A DNA stretch of 64,000 bases from the NCBI RefSeq assembly GCF_000969825.1, contig NZ_KQ033921.1:180722-244721 (forward strand), read 5' to 3'. The translations under genes were made by a program, and so were the position numbers. Origin of the DNA: Parabacteroides gordonii MS-1 = DSM 23371. Lineage in GTDB: Bacteria; Bacteroidota; Bacteroidia; Bacteroidales; Tannerellaceae. The notes beneath the pieces were generated by a model. It ran no database searches. It saw only the letters and a list, made by a program, of their open reading frames with translations, and was not told where the DNA came from. Shown here one piece after another: positions 52,131-60,390 of this stretch; positions within the stretch are counted from its first letter, which is position 1; each line of letters starts with the position of its first letter.

Positions 52131-52373
52131 TCAGGGTTCCCCCAGAAAGCGCCGCATCTGTTCGGTTTGCAGCGGGGTGAGCTTGCGCTGTCCTTTTATC
52201 CAGCCGGCTTCTTCCAGGGCGGCAGATAGTTTGGGATTATAATTGATCCATCTTCTCAGGGCATTGGCAGCTGAAGCCGGCTGCAATGTCGGATTATACA
52301 ACATGGCGAGTTCAGTAAAGCCATATGTTCTGATCTCAAATTTCTTTTCTTCGGGATAATTGTCGGTGTTCAT
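52131..52373 (-). CDS. DUF4248 family protein
   Basis: 80 aa. Family core FEIRTYGFTELAMLYNPTL and ALRRWINYNPKLSAALEEAG, predicted as a small helical DNA-binding-like domain. DUF4248 genes typically lie divergent to HU-like/amidase cassettes in Bacteroides, exactly as here (HU-like gene starts at 52598 on the other strand). Function is unknown. Confidence 0.85.
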   Translation of the reverse strand: MNTDNYPEEKKFEIRTYGFTELAMLYNPTLQPASAANALRRWINYNPKLSAALEEAGWIKGQRKLTPLQTEQMRRFLGEP

Positions 52374-52507
52374 ATCAGATATTATTTTATTGGTTTTATG
52401 TTTTAAATTTACAAAATAAACGCCATATAAACAACTTCTTAACCCATTAAATTCAACGATATTTCATTATATTTCCCCGTATCACATCCTATCCTATCAC
52501 ATCCCAT

Positions 52508-52536
52508 TTTGCCCCTTCCCGCCTGTCGTACCTTTG
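52508..52536 (+). promoter_or_regulatory. Promoter of the HU-like/glucosaminidase cassette
   Basis: TTTG (52508-52511) and TACCTTTG (52529-52536) with 17 nt between, the same spacing as the 4838 promoter. A leader of about 55 nt, rich in ATTATT/ATTAGT repeats, follows to the ATG at 52598. Confidence 0.6.
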
Positions 52537-52597
52537 AATTGTTATCGATAACCAACAATTATTCATTATTAGTTATTCATCATTAATTATCAAAGCT

Positions 52598-53047
52598 ATG
52601 TCATTAAATTTCCATGTAGTAGAACGTCCCGATATGAGCAAAGATGCCGAAAAGGGAGATAAATTGTATTACGGACAGATCCGTTCGTTGAAAAAAGTCA
52701 GTTTTCAAAAGCTTTGCGACATGATCGCCATGCGAAGCACTGCTTTTATCGGTGATGTCATGTTAGTTGTCGAAGGCCTTCTGTCTGTCATGCAGGAGCG
52801 TCTGGAAGAAGGCGATATCATCCAGATGGGCCGCCTGGGTAATTTCCGTATGGTAGCCGGCAGCAAAGGAGCCGCCACTGTCGATGATTTCGACACCTCT
52901 CTTTTTAAGAATGCACGTATCGTGTATGTTCCGGGAACCATGTTGAACGACATTCGCAAGAGTGCTACGTATGAAGAAATCAAACCGTTATCATCCGAAA
53001 AGTCGTCCCCTTCCACTCCGGACGATGACAGACCGGTGATCGAATAG
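52598..53047 (+). CDS. HU-like DNA-binding protein, paralogue of the 3892 gene
   Basis: 149 aa. Start SLNFHVVERPDMSKDAEKGD is typical of this Bacteroidales HU variant; the HU fold covers about 30-120 (FQKLCDMIAMRSTAFIGDVM, LEEGDIIQMGRLGNFRMVAG). The tail is acidic and ends DDDRPVIE, sharing the final seven residues with the 3892 protein. First gene of a three-gene plus-strand cassette set against the capsule direction; 8 nt to the glucosaminidase gene. Confidence 0.88.
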   Translation: MSLNFHVVERPDMSKDAEKGDKLYYGQIRSLKKVSFQKLCDMIAMRSTAFIGDVMLVVEGLLSVMQERLEEGDIIQMGRLGNFRMVAGSKGAATVDDFDTSLFKNARIVYVPGTMLNDIRKSATYEEIKPLSSEKSSPSTPDDDRPVIE

Positions 53048-53055
53048 TCCATATT

Positions 53056-53517
53056 ATGTATAAAAAAGAATTTATCCAACAGTTTCTTCCGGCTGCACAA
53101 GCAGCCGGAGAACATTACAAACTGAATCCGGTCGTTATCCTTGCCCAGGCAGCTGTTGAAAGCGGCTGGGGCGAAAGCGATCTCTGCAAAGTGTATCACA
53201 ACTACTTCGGTATTACCGGCTACGGCAAATCCAATATCTATTGGAATGGCAGTAAAACAGAACCGGGGGAAAAGTCGCATCTTCAATTCCGTATTTACCC
53301 GATGCCGCAGCAGAGTTTCTTTGATTTTGCCCGGTTGATCACTACGGCTTATCCGTTTGCAGCCGCTATGAGTTTTCACATTGAAGCCTATGCCAAAGAG
53401 ATTTCATACAGCCACTACATCAGTGAAATGAACGGCGACAATCGGACTGACTATCAAAAGATGCTGGTTAGCATCAGTACCTATATCACCGGTATAATGC
53501 CTGATATTACACATTAA
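53056..53517 (+). CDS. Glucosaminidase (GH73-type peptidoglycan hydrolase)
   Basis: 153 aa, a single lysozyme-like domain: VILAQAAVESGWGESDLCKV holds the catalytic Glu, with YHNYFGITGYGKSNIYWNG and FRIYPMPQQSFFDFARLI. No signal peptide is seen, so export would need another route, as for phage endolysins. Placed between an HU-like gene and a damaged membrane-protein gene; in related cassettes the enzyme gene is often an N-acetylmuramoyl-L-alanine amidase instead. Confidence 0.88.
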   Translation: MYKKEFIQQFLPAAQAAGEHYKLNPVVILAQAAVESGWGESDLCKVYHNYFGITGYGKSNIYWNGSKTEPGEKSHLQFRIYPMPQQSFFDFARLITTAYPFAAAMSFHIEAYAKEISYSHYISEMNGDNRTDYQKMLVSISTYITGIMPDITH

Positions 53518-53530
53518 ACTATTCTTTATT

Positions 53531-53797
53531 ATGAACACTTTAAAAGTTATCTTCGACTTTTTGTTATCCGTGACTCGTCTGATCTTTCGGGGAAAAGGGA
53601 GGCATCAATGCCATCAGCCTGAGCCTGGCGATAGTAGCCACACTGGCACTCTTTCTCCGCAACACGGAAGTGGCCCTGGCTGCCATCGGAACGATACTCT
53701 CGCTTTACCGGAAAACTCCCCCTCCCCCGAAAATATGATGGGATGGGCATTAATCGTCTGCGCAGCAAGCGGGTATCTGATGAAACTCCTGGCATAG
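53531..53797 (+). pseudogene. Small membrane protein gene, apparently frameshifted
   Basis: The frame from the ATG at 53531 encodes MNTLKVIFDFLLSVTRLIF and then loses hydrophobic character. The next frame carries a strongly hydrophobic stretch (INAISLSLAIVATLALFLRN, VALAAIGTILSLY) ending at TGA 53736-53738. The break falls at the run GGGGAAAAGGG (about 53588-53598); removing one base joins the halves into a ~68-aa two-helix protein. Downstream, ATG at 53735 overlaps that stop and could give a 20-aa peptide (MMGWALIVCAASGYLMKLLA). It follows the glucosaminidase by 13 nt, a holin-like position. Confidence 0.6.
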
Positions 53798-53847
53798 AGT
53801 ATTTAAACAGGGAAGGCATGCGGACAACGACATATCTTCCTTGTTTT

Positions 53848-54624
53848 CTATTCACGATAACGGATAAATTCCTTATGTTTCATTATACCCAATTTCTTTA
53901 GTAGTATCCGGAAACCTTCATCTGCCAGAACACGAAACTCCATCCACGAACGAGGAAATCTTAGCGTCCGTTTTTTTCTTTCAGAACCGATCGAAGAACA
54001 AGAGTTATCATTATGATAAACAAACGAGGGATACAGAGCATCAATGCGAATTCCTTTCCTACGAAATAAACTCCAATCGTCTGCAACCCAAAAAGGAGGT
54101 CCGGCTGATACAATCATATTTGCAGCTTGTCTGTTAATAAAATAAATTGTTGCAGATGCCGCCTTATATGTCTTATATATTTTATAATTATCTTTAACTG
54201 AAATACCTTTTCCCATATAATCGAAAAAAGCGAAATTCAATAAAACTAAAGGTTTTTTACTCCTAATATAACGAGCACTTATTTTCAATATATCATCATA
54301 CGGCTCATTCCATTTAAAACCTATATCATCTTCAACAATCAGAGCAAACTCCTGATCTGATGCAAGTAATTTTTTATAACACTCTAAATGACTCAAAGTA
54401 CAGCCAACCTCACCCAATAATAAATCATAAGACTGATAATTCTTACTTTTTTTGAAATCAAAATTTTCACTGAGTTTTTCTTTTCCGAGCTCTCTACCAT
54501 CTACCGCATCTACAAACTCAATATCAAGATAAGCTATTTTACTTATTTCTTTAGTGATGTAAATCCGACGCTCTGTATCTTTCGGAAGGTTGATTACGTA
54601 TGTTTTTATATATGTCTGCTCCAT
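53848..54624 (-). CDS. Glycosyltransferase family 25, second copy
   Basis: 258 aa. TYVINLPKDTERRIYITKEI, DIEFVDAVDGRELGKEKLSE, LLGEVGCTLSHLECYKKLLA and ALIVEDDIGFKWNEP give the GT25 order. It resembles the 28354 gene throughout, including RKGIRIDALYPSFVYHNDNS, and may act on a different acceptor. It starts 4 nt after the ABC transporter gene and is followed by the inverted HU-like cassette. Confidence 0.93.
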   Translation of the reverse strand: MEQTYIKTYVINLPKDTERRIYITKEISKIAYLDIEFVDAVDGRELGKEKLSENFDFKKSKNYQSYDLLLGEVGCTLSHLECYKKLLASDQEFALIVEDDIGFKWNEPYDDILKISARYIRSKKPLVLLNFAFFDYMGKGISVKDNYKIYKTYKAASATIYFINRQAANMIVSAGPPFWVADDWSLFRRKGIRIDALYPSFVYHNDNSCSSIGSERKKRTLRFPRSWMEFRVLADEGFRILLKKLGIMKHKEFIRYRE

Positions 54625-54628
54625 CCCG

Positions 54629-56356
54629 CTATATTTTATTCAAGTCCTTCAGATCTACTATTTTACGACAAACAGCCAATGACTCCGAACGATGGGAAAT
54701 GACCAACAGAGTTAATCCGGGGCATTCTTCCGACAACCGGACAATCGCATCATTGATGGCATGCTCCGTCGTTTCATCCAGAGAAGAGGTTGCTTCGTCG
54801 AACATCAATATTTCTGCCTGTTTATACAAAGCGCGTGCAATACCGAGTCGTTGGCGTTGTCCGCCCGAAAGCATACATCCTCCTTCTCCTATCGGGGTAT
54901 CCAGACCATGCGGTAAGGTTTTAATAAAACTATCCAACGATGCCAAACGGATTGCCTCCCCGACTCGATCCCTGTCGATTTCCACTCCATCCACTCCCAT
55001 CGCTATATTTTCCAACAAAGTACCTTCAACCATAAATAATTGTTGGGAAACATAACCTATCTTACGCCTCCACGATTCCAATCTATCTGCCGACAGGGGA
55101 ACATCATCCACATAAATACCTCCTGCATCCGGTTGAAGAAAACCCAGTAACAGGTGGAATAAAGTCGATTTTCCAGAACCCGATTCTCCACGAAAACCGA
55201 TAAAGTCGCCTTTATGAATATCCAGGGATATATCTTTTAACACCTGCACCTCTTTATCATAAGAAAACGAAAGAGAGCGAATCGATATGACATCTTGAAA
55301 ATCTAGTAGCTGTTGATCCAATACATGTATTTCTTTTTGCTCTGCTTCCAGGTCACTCAATAATTCGGAAGCAAATGAATTTCCTTTCATTTGGAATATA
55401 AATCCGGAACTGCGAACCAAGCCGGGAAGGACACGATAAACAGCTATCGCAAACAAACCTATTATCAGTCCCAAAGAGGGTAATTCAAAAAACCGGGTGG
55501 CCAGAATCAATACAACCAACGAACAAACAATTGCAATCTCCAATGCTTTTTGTAAAGATCCGTTCAATAATAAACGCCGTACATTAATCCGATTTTGTTT
55601 GATCATTAAATCCTGAAAACCGCCGAAGCTTTTCGAAAAAGAATGGCTCATTTCCATATCCGTATAGCCGACAAAGGTTTGCTGTAACAATTTTCCTTTC
55701 AAAGGAATTAACCGGAATAACATGTTTCCGTAAACCTCCATACGGGAACGGGAAAAACGATAATATATCAAGGTAATTGGAATAAAGGTTAACAAAACTA
55801 ATAGAAAAACATAGACATTGAACAGTATCAAACCTACCAGAATAGACAACATAACCACACATTCACAAATCAATTGGGTATAAGGAACCAAATATCCGAG
55901 TATCAGATTATCTGAGATACCATTGACCTTATTGATCAAAGTTAGACTGTTATGTCGCTTGATATACAAAAAACCTTTTTGATAATAATAGTTATACAAA
56001 TGCAGGGACAAATAGCTGGAGATAGTAAACAAACGCTTGTTCTGCATGTATAACAGCCATGTGCAGACCACTACCCGGACAATTGTAAACGACAGGATAG
56101 AAACACAAATAAAAAACACAAAGGATGAAAAATCAGTAAACTCCCCCCATTGGTATATCCCGGATAAATATTCATTCTTATCGATCGTTTTTTCATCCAA
56201 CACCAATAATAGGATGGGAAGTAATGCCCCTGTACCCAGCAGATCAAAAACAGACATAAGAAAAATAGTCATTCCTGTCATCCAGATACGCATTCTATAT
56301 ATCCGGGGTAACAGTTTGTATAAACGGATTATAACCGAAGGAATAAAAAATATCAT
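54629..56356 (-). CDS. ABC transporter, fused permease and ATPase (lipid-linked oligosaccharide flippase type)
   Basis: 575 aa. Six N-terminal membrane helices (to about 330). The ATPase has Walker A GFRGESGSGKSTLFHLLLGF, signature LSGGQRQRLGIARALYK and Walker B ILMFDEATSSLDETTEHA. This half-transporter design matches PglK-like flippases. No Wzx gene is present, so this protein probably flips the repeat unit. Its ATG overlaps the polymerase stop by 4 nt. Confidence 0.92.
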   Translation of the reverse strand: MIFFIPSVIIRLYKLLPRIYRMRIWMTGMTIFLMSVFDLLGTGALLPILLLVLDEKTIDKNEYLSGIYQWGEFTDFSSFVFFICVSILSFTIVRVVVCTWLLYMQNKRLFTISSYLSLHLYNYYYQKGFLYIKRHNSLTLINKVNGISDNLILGYLVPYTQLICECVVMLSILVGLILFNVYVFLLVLLTFIPITLIYYRFSRSRMEVYGNMLFRLIPLKGKLLQQTFVGYTDMEMSHSFSKSFGGFQDLMIKQNRINVRRLLLNGSLQKALEIAIVCSLVVLILATRFFELPSLGLIIGLFAIAVYRVLPGLVRSSGFIFQMKGNSFASELLSDLEAEQKEIHVLDQQLLDFQDVISIRSLSFSYDKEVQVLKDISLDIHKGDFIGFRGESGSGKSTLFHLLLGFLQPDAGGIYVDDVPLSADRLESWRRKIGYVSQQLFMVEGTLLENIAMGVDGVEIDRDRVGEAIRLASLDSFIKTLPHGLDTPIGEGGCMLSGGQRQRLGIARALYKQAEILMFDEATSSLDETTEHAINDAIVRLSEECPGLTLLVISHRSESLAVCRKIVDLKDLNKI

Positions 56357-57537
56357 GCTGATAAAAGTTTTTTGTTAGTAGTTGGTTGTAAAATTTGTTC
56401 GCTTTCGGATAAACTAAGCCATAATAAAAAGCAGAGATAAGCTCCGGAAGCAGTGATATACCCTTCAATAAGCATATGTACAGAAAACAAAATCATCATA
56501 GAACTTAACAATCCTCCTTTCAGTCCTGTATCCAACTCTTTGAAAAGTATATATATACCATAAGCAAAGGGTAAAAAAAATGAAAGAAAGCCATACAGTC
56601 CCATAGATGATAAAAGAAAAAGCCAACTGGTTCCCGGCTCTATCGTACCAGTATGTCGGTTTATCGTATGTTCGCTCTGAATATAATCCAGGTTAAAACT
56701 GGAAAATCCCACACCAAACAAAGGGTAGGCGGTAAATTCGTCTATCCGGTCCTGCCAGATACCTTCACGGGAGGCTACAGTTCCCCCATTCTTCCTACTC
56801 GTTTCTGTTTTCTGACGAAGCCTTTCCGTATAAGGCCACCAGAGAGCTGATGTGGATACAGCCAAAAGAAGAATAAACAAAACCGCTTGAAGCATTTTGC
56901 CCATTTGGCGCCTGTATAAACGGATATAAAAGAAAGCCACACCGACTACTGTCGCAGCTAAAGCTCCCCGGGAACCGCTTAACAATAAAACCAGAAAACT
57001 AATGCCTATATAGGCAGATTCTTTATAAAGCTCCCGACGAGTTTCCGAGAAATGAAACCGGTAGAGACTGTATAAAATACAAATACCGGCTAAAGGAGAT
57101 AACACCATCGAATGGGCAGTCAGTCCGCAAAATCCCGAATCATTGGTAACCTGGTCGGGAGCTATAAATTTCAACAGGAATGAAAGCAATACAATCCAAC
57201 GAAGGACAAGTAAAGTCTGGATGAATAAAAGCCGTCGCATACGAATTAACCGGTTATTTACAAAAAAAGGGCCTACCATAAAAACCAGACTAAAAAAGGC
57301 AAACGTACGGGCTGAGACCTTAAATAAAGCCGGTATATCATTCAGCCAAATAGAGAAAAAAACCGCCGAAATAAAAAAAAGATATTTCTTATTAACAATT
57401 ATCCCACCTCGGAACAGCAACCAAATGAAACACCCCAGATAAATACCATAATAGATTACATCGGGTAAAACCAGAAAACGATTGACACATTTGGTTAAAG
57501 AGGTCAAAAAAACAAGCCAGAAAAGTATCTTCTCCAT
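56353..57537 (-). CDS. Wzy/O-antigen ligase-type polymerase
   Basis: 394 aa from the ATG at 57537; the earlier in-frame start at 57606 overlaps the upstream gene by 56 nt. About 10-12 membrane helices. The Wzy_C/O-ligase segment is LLLSGSRGALAATVVGVAFF, with the large periplasmic loop holding YPLFGVGFSSFNLDYIQ and PGTSWLFLLSSMGLYGF. It joins repeat units in the periplasm. It lies between the initiating transferase and the flippase. Confidence 0.9.
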   Translation of the reverse strand: MEKILFWLVFLTSLTKCVNRFLVLPDVIYYGIYLGCFIWLLFRGGIIVNKKYLFFISAVFFSIWLNDIPALFKVSARTFAFFSLVFMVGPFFVNNRLIRMRRLLFIQTLLVLRWIVLLSFLLKFIAPDQVTNDSGFCGLTAHSMVLSPLAGICILYSLYRFHFSETRRELYKESAYIGISFLVLLLSGSRGALAATVVGVAFFYIRLYRRQMGKMLQAVLFILLLAVSTSALWWPYTERLRQKTETSRKNGGTVASREGIWQDRIDEFTAYPLFGVGFSSFNLDYIQSEHTINRHTGTIEPGTSWLFLLSSMGLYGFLSFFLPFAYGIYILFKELDTGLKGGLLSSMMILFSVHMLIEGYITASGAYLCFLLWLSLSESEQILQPTTNKKLLSA

Positions 57538-57550
57538 TCCGTATATATAA

Positions 57551-58726
57551 TCAACAAGGTTTGTTCTCAGACAACGATTCCTTTTGGGAATGCCGTATCC
57601 ATACATTCAATAATTTACTCAACCCTATCCCCAAAAGTAAATCGACTACCAGCAATACATTTATATTACAGATATCTACCAACCAGTTATTCAGGAGCAA
57701 TAAACCGATCGTAAATACCAGCACCAGTTCTGTTGCCTGAAGATGTGTCAGGCCCGCTGCCAGGCATTTATGGTGCAAATGGTTCCGGTCGGCCAGAAAT
57801 AGCGGACGATGATGTATCGCACGCACCACCATCACCCGACAAGCGTCGAACATCGGAATAAATAATAAGGTAAAGGGGATAACCAGGTTCTTTACGTCAG
57901 GCTCTGTTTCTGAGATATAAGCGGGAAACTTAATTATTAAAAATGATAACAAAAACCCCAACGATAAAGAACCGGCATCCCCCATAAACATTTTTGTTCC
58001 TTTGGAAGCACGCCCCCATATATTGAAATAAAGAAATGGAATCAGGCATCCGGCTGCCGAAAAAGCCAGCATCGAATACAACCATAATCCTTTCTGAAAA
58101 AACATCCAGCCTATCACAACAAAAGAAAAGGTACTCCCTCCGCCTGCCAAACCGTCTATGCCATCTATCAGGTTCACCGCATTTGTAATAAATACAATCA
58201 GCAGAATAGTCAACGGAACGCCAACATAAGCCGGCAATTCGTATAAACCGAATAAGCCATATAAATTAGTCAGATAAAAACCGGATATGGGAAGTAAGGA
58301 AGCGACAAGAAACTGGGTAATAAACTTTTTGCGATATCGAACACCGATCAGGTCGTCCTCGACGCCTACCATGAACAGGAATAGACAGCCTGCCGACAAA
58401 AATAAAAACTCCAATAAGATATGTCCTGTTAATTGTTCATTCATCGGGAAACCAATCAGATGACGATAACCTACGACCAACGACATTGCCAGAACAATGG
58501 ATGGAAAAAAAGCGATGCCACCTAAACGGGGTATTTTCTCTTCATGACTTTTCCGGCTATTAGGAATATCATACAACCGTTTTCGCTTGGAGATCTTCAG
58601 TATCTGCGGTAGAAAGATTGACGAAAATATAAATGACAAAATCAGACAAAGAAATATCGAGATTTTACTTTTCAACGGCTCGCCGTAAATAATACTCAAA
58701 ACAGCTAAAAATGAGGATATTAACAT
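57551..58726 (-). CDS. Undecaprenyl-phosphate sugar-1-phosphate transferase (WecA/MraY/WbpL type)
   Basis: 391 aa from the ATG at 58726; an alternative TTG start lies at 58756. About ten membrane helices. Conserved cytoplasmic motifs are RKSHEEKIPRLGGIAFFPSI, MVGVEDDLIGVRYRKKFITQ, FITNAVNLIDGIDGLAGGGS and TKMFMGDAGSLSLGFLLSF, and a C-terminal HHRPLFLADRNHLHHKCLAA. It loads the first HexNAc-1-phosphate onto the lipid carrier. First gene of the capsule locus, directly behind the invertible segment. Confidence 0.95.
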   Translation of the reverse strand: MLISSFLAVLSIIYGEPLKSKISIFLCLILSFIFSSIFLPQILKISKRKRLYDIPNSRKSHEEKIPRLGGIAFFPSIVLAMSLVVGYRHLIGFPMNEQLTGHILLEFLFLSAGCLFLFMVGVEDDLIGVRYRKKFITQFLVASLLPISGFYLTNLYGLFGLYELPAYVGVPLTILLIVFITNAVNLIDGIDGLAGGGSTFSFVVIGWMFFQKGLWLYSMLAFSAAGCLIPFLYFNIWGRASKGTKMFMGDAGSLSLGFLLSFLIIKFPAYISETEPDVKNLVIPFTLLFIPMFDACRVMVVRAIHHRPLFLADRNHLHHKCLAAGLTHLQATELVLVFTIGLLLLNNWLVDICNINVLLVVDLLLGIGLSKLLNVWIRHSQKESLSENKPC

Positions 58727-58803
58727 GTATTTATTGTTTAAGTGTCTATATAACAAAGGTGGTCAGTCCCATTCCTACGGGCGACATACTAGTGCTTTTG
58801 TTT

Positions 58804-58834
58804 TTGACCCTTATTTATGGAATAAGGGTCATTG
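58804..58834 (+). repeat. Left inverted repeat of the invertible segment
   Basis: 31 bp; matches the complement of 59332-59362 at 30 of 31 positions. It contains a dyad: GACCCTTATT (58806-58815), spacer TATGG, AATAAGGGTC (58821-58830), as expected for two recombinase monomers around a crossover spacer. It is 77 nt upstream of the first capsule ATG. Confidence 0.9.
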
Positions 58835-59247
58835 GGTTTAAATCACTATATTTCAGCATTATACTAGATATTATAATAAAAAAGAAGGCAAAAAGTCATT
58901 GCTTCACACAGTATGCATAATTTAAAATAAGTACAGGACAACTCTGATCCGGAAATAATGTATCGTGAAGTACTGAGAAAGGAGAGAATAATAATTTATT
59001 TAGTAAAATAGTCTTGCAAACCCAGAGATTTCTTAAATAAATGTCAAAATAGAATTTCCTACGATGTTTATGTTCGCGCTAAATTCAGTTAAAAGAATTT
59101 TAGCGGCAGATATTGTTTTTCATAACAGTTTCATTTCTAGCAGTTTTATACCTGCTTTTATGTAAAAATCAATAGCTTTCTTTTAATATTAGTATTTTTT
59201 AAAGCACAAAATGTCTTTCTGATAGAATTTTATCAATTAATTTTTTT

Positions 59248-59255
59248 TACTTTTG
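59248..59255 (+). promoter_or_regulatory. -7 promoter element within the invertible segment
   Basis: TACTTTTG matches TAnnTTTG; no clean -33 box (TTTT at best) lies 19-21 nt upstream. It currently points toward the 3' end of the recombinase gene. Confidence 0.65.
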
Positions 59256-59331
59256 CACCCAATAGGAATTTCAAGCCATTTGGTAGTATAGGGTATAGAA
59301 TAATCGTTATTTTTCGCTACCTATTTATTGG

Positions 59332-59362
59332 CAATGACCCTTATTCCATAAATAAGCGTCAA
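59332..59362 (-). repeat. Right inverted repeat of the invertible segment
   Basis: 31 bp, the mate of 58804-58834. Its outer arm (59351-59360, AATAAGCGTC) carries the only mismatch and overlaps the recombinase stop codon (59359-59361). Because the outer arm lies outside the crossover, inversion should not alter the recombinase end. Confidence 0.9.
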
Positions 59363-60312
59363 CTTTTAGACTTCCGTTTATTCATCCACTTTTCCACAAA
59401 GCCAATGATTTTCAGATTAACACGATCTATCTCCGATTGATCCAGATCACTCAGATAAAATTTTGTTGTTCGTTCAGAAGTATGCCCCAATGCCTGACCG
59501 ATTACTGCCACCGATGCAGAGTTCTCTTTTGCACACATTGCCCAGGAATGGCGCGCCACATAGGAGGTTAGTTTTACAGGGCTATTCAACAGATTTCCTA
59601 TTTTATCCAAACGGCGGTTATAGGTTCTCAAAGCCACCTTATAAGTCTCATAAGAAGCATCCACTGATTTCAATATAGGAAACAATAGCTCGGACTCCGC
59701 ATCTGAATACTTTTCCAGTAAATAACGCATACCCGGAGTGATGGTAACACGTATTTCCGTTTTGGTCTTTATACGATAATAAACCAGTACATTCCCATGC
59801 AGATTCTTCCGGGTTAAATGCGCCAGATCCACAAAGGTCATACCACATGCCATAAAACTGAAGAGAAAAAGATCGCGGGCAAAATCCAACCGTTTATTCC
59901 CTCCCAAATCCATTTGCATCATTTCCTTTATTACATTGATTCCTACCGAACGTTTATATGATGGCATAGGACGTAAATGAAGTTTCTGAAAAGGATTCTC
60001 TTTGGGAGTAACCAAATTCTCTGAAACAGCACTATTATATACACTTCGAAACGCACTGGCATAATTACTGACTGAGTTATGGCTTAAAGAGATCGATTGC
60101 AAATAATCGACAAAGCTGTTTACCAATTGAGTATTTATACGTTTCAAATTCAATTTATCCTTACCGACAAATAAAGATAACTTGTTACGTGTTGCTTTAT
60201 AAATAGCAGCAGTTCCATTCTTTCCCGATGCATATTTATCTTTTTCAAGATAAACCATATAGCTCAATATATTTCCATGAGCTATCTTTTCTTTGTTTTG
60301 TGTCTTTACCAT
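59359..60312 (-). CDS. Tyrosine site-specific recombinase (Tsr/promoter-invertase type)
   Basis: 317 aa. N-terminal SAM-like/core-binding domain (LKRINTQLVNSFVDYLQSIS). Catalytic domain with ARDLFLFSFMACGMTFVDLA (first Arg), the Lys in VYYRIKTKTEIRVTI, SYVARHSWAMCAKENSAS (HxxR part), IGQALGHTSERTTKFYL (second His and the Tyr nucleophile). It lies against the right inverted repeat, so it is the obvious candidate to invert the capsule promoter. Such recombinases in Bacteroidales usually act on neighbouring sites. Confidence 0.93.
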   Translation of the reverse strand: MVKTQNKEKIAHGNILSYMVYLEKDKYASGKNGTAAIYKATRNKLSLFVGKDKLNLKRINTQLVNSFVDYLQSISLSHNSVSNYASAFRSVYNSAVSENLVTPKENPFQKLHLRPMPSYKRSVGINVIKEMMQMDLGGNKRLDFARDLFLFSFMACGMTFVDLAHLTRKNLHGNVLVYYRIKTKTEIRVTITPGMRYLLEKYSDAESELLFPILKSVDASYETYKVALRTYNRRLDKIGNLLNSPVKLTSYVARHSWAMCAKENSASVAVIGQALGHTSERTTKFYLSDLDQSEIDRVNLKIIGFVEKWMNKRKSKS

Positions 60313-60344
60313 AAAATCTTATTTTTGAATTAGAAATAAAAAAA

Positions 60345-60352
60345 CAAATATA
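60345..60352 (-). promoter_or_regulatory. Possible -7 element of the recombinase gene
   Basis: The minus strand reads TATATTTG, matching TAnnTTTG, 32 nt before the ATG; no clear -33 box. Confidence 0.4.
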
Positions 60353-60390
60353 AGCGATATTTGGTTTCATCTTGCTCGAAAGCTGTTGAA

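Larger units (their letters stand above)
58804..59362. promoter_or_regulatory. Invertible promoter segment of the capsule locus
   Basis: The segment between the two 31-bp repeats (58835-59331) is non-coding and AT-rich. It holds one exact -7 box (59248-59255, plus strand) and no exact match on the minus strand that I could find. In this orientation the promoter fires away from the capsule genes, so expression would be OFF. Inversion would place it near 58911-58918 facing the capsule genes, about 180 nt from the first ATG. Confidence 0.85.

Noticed and set aside
58754..58761. Fixed capsule promoter outside the invertible segment (CACCTTTG on the minus strand)
   Set aside because: One mismatch to the -7 consensus, no -33 box, and the neighbouring inverted repeats plus recombinase explain regulation better; not excluded.
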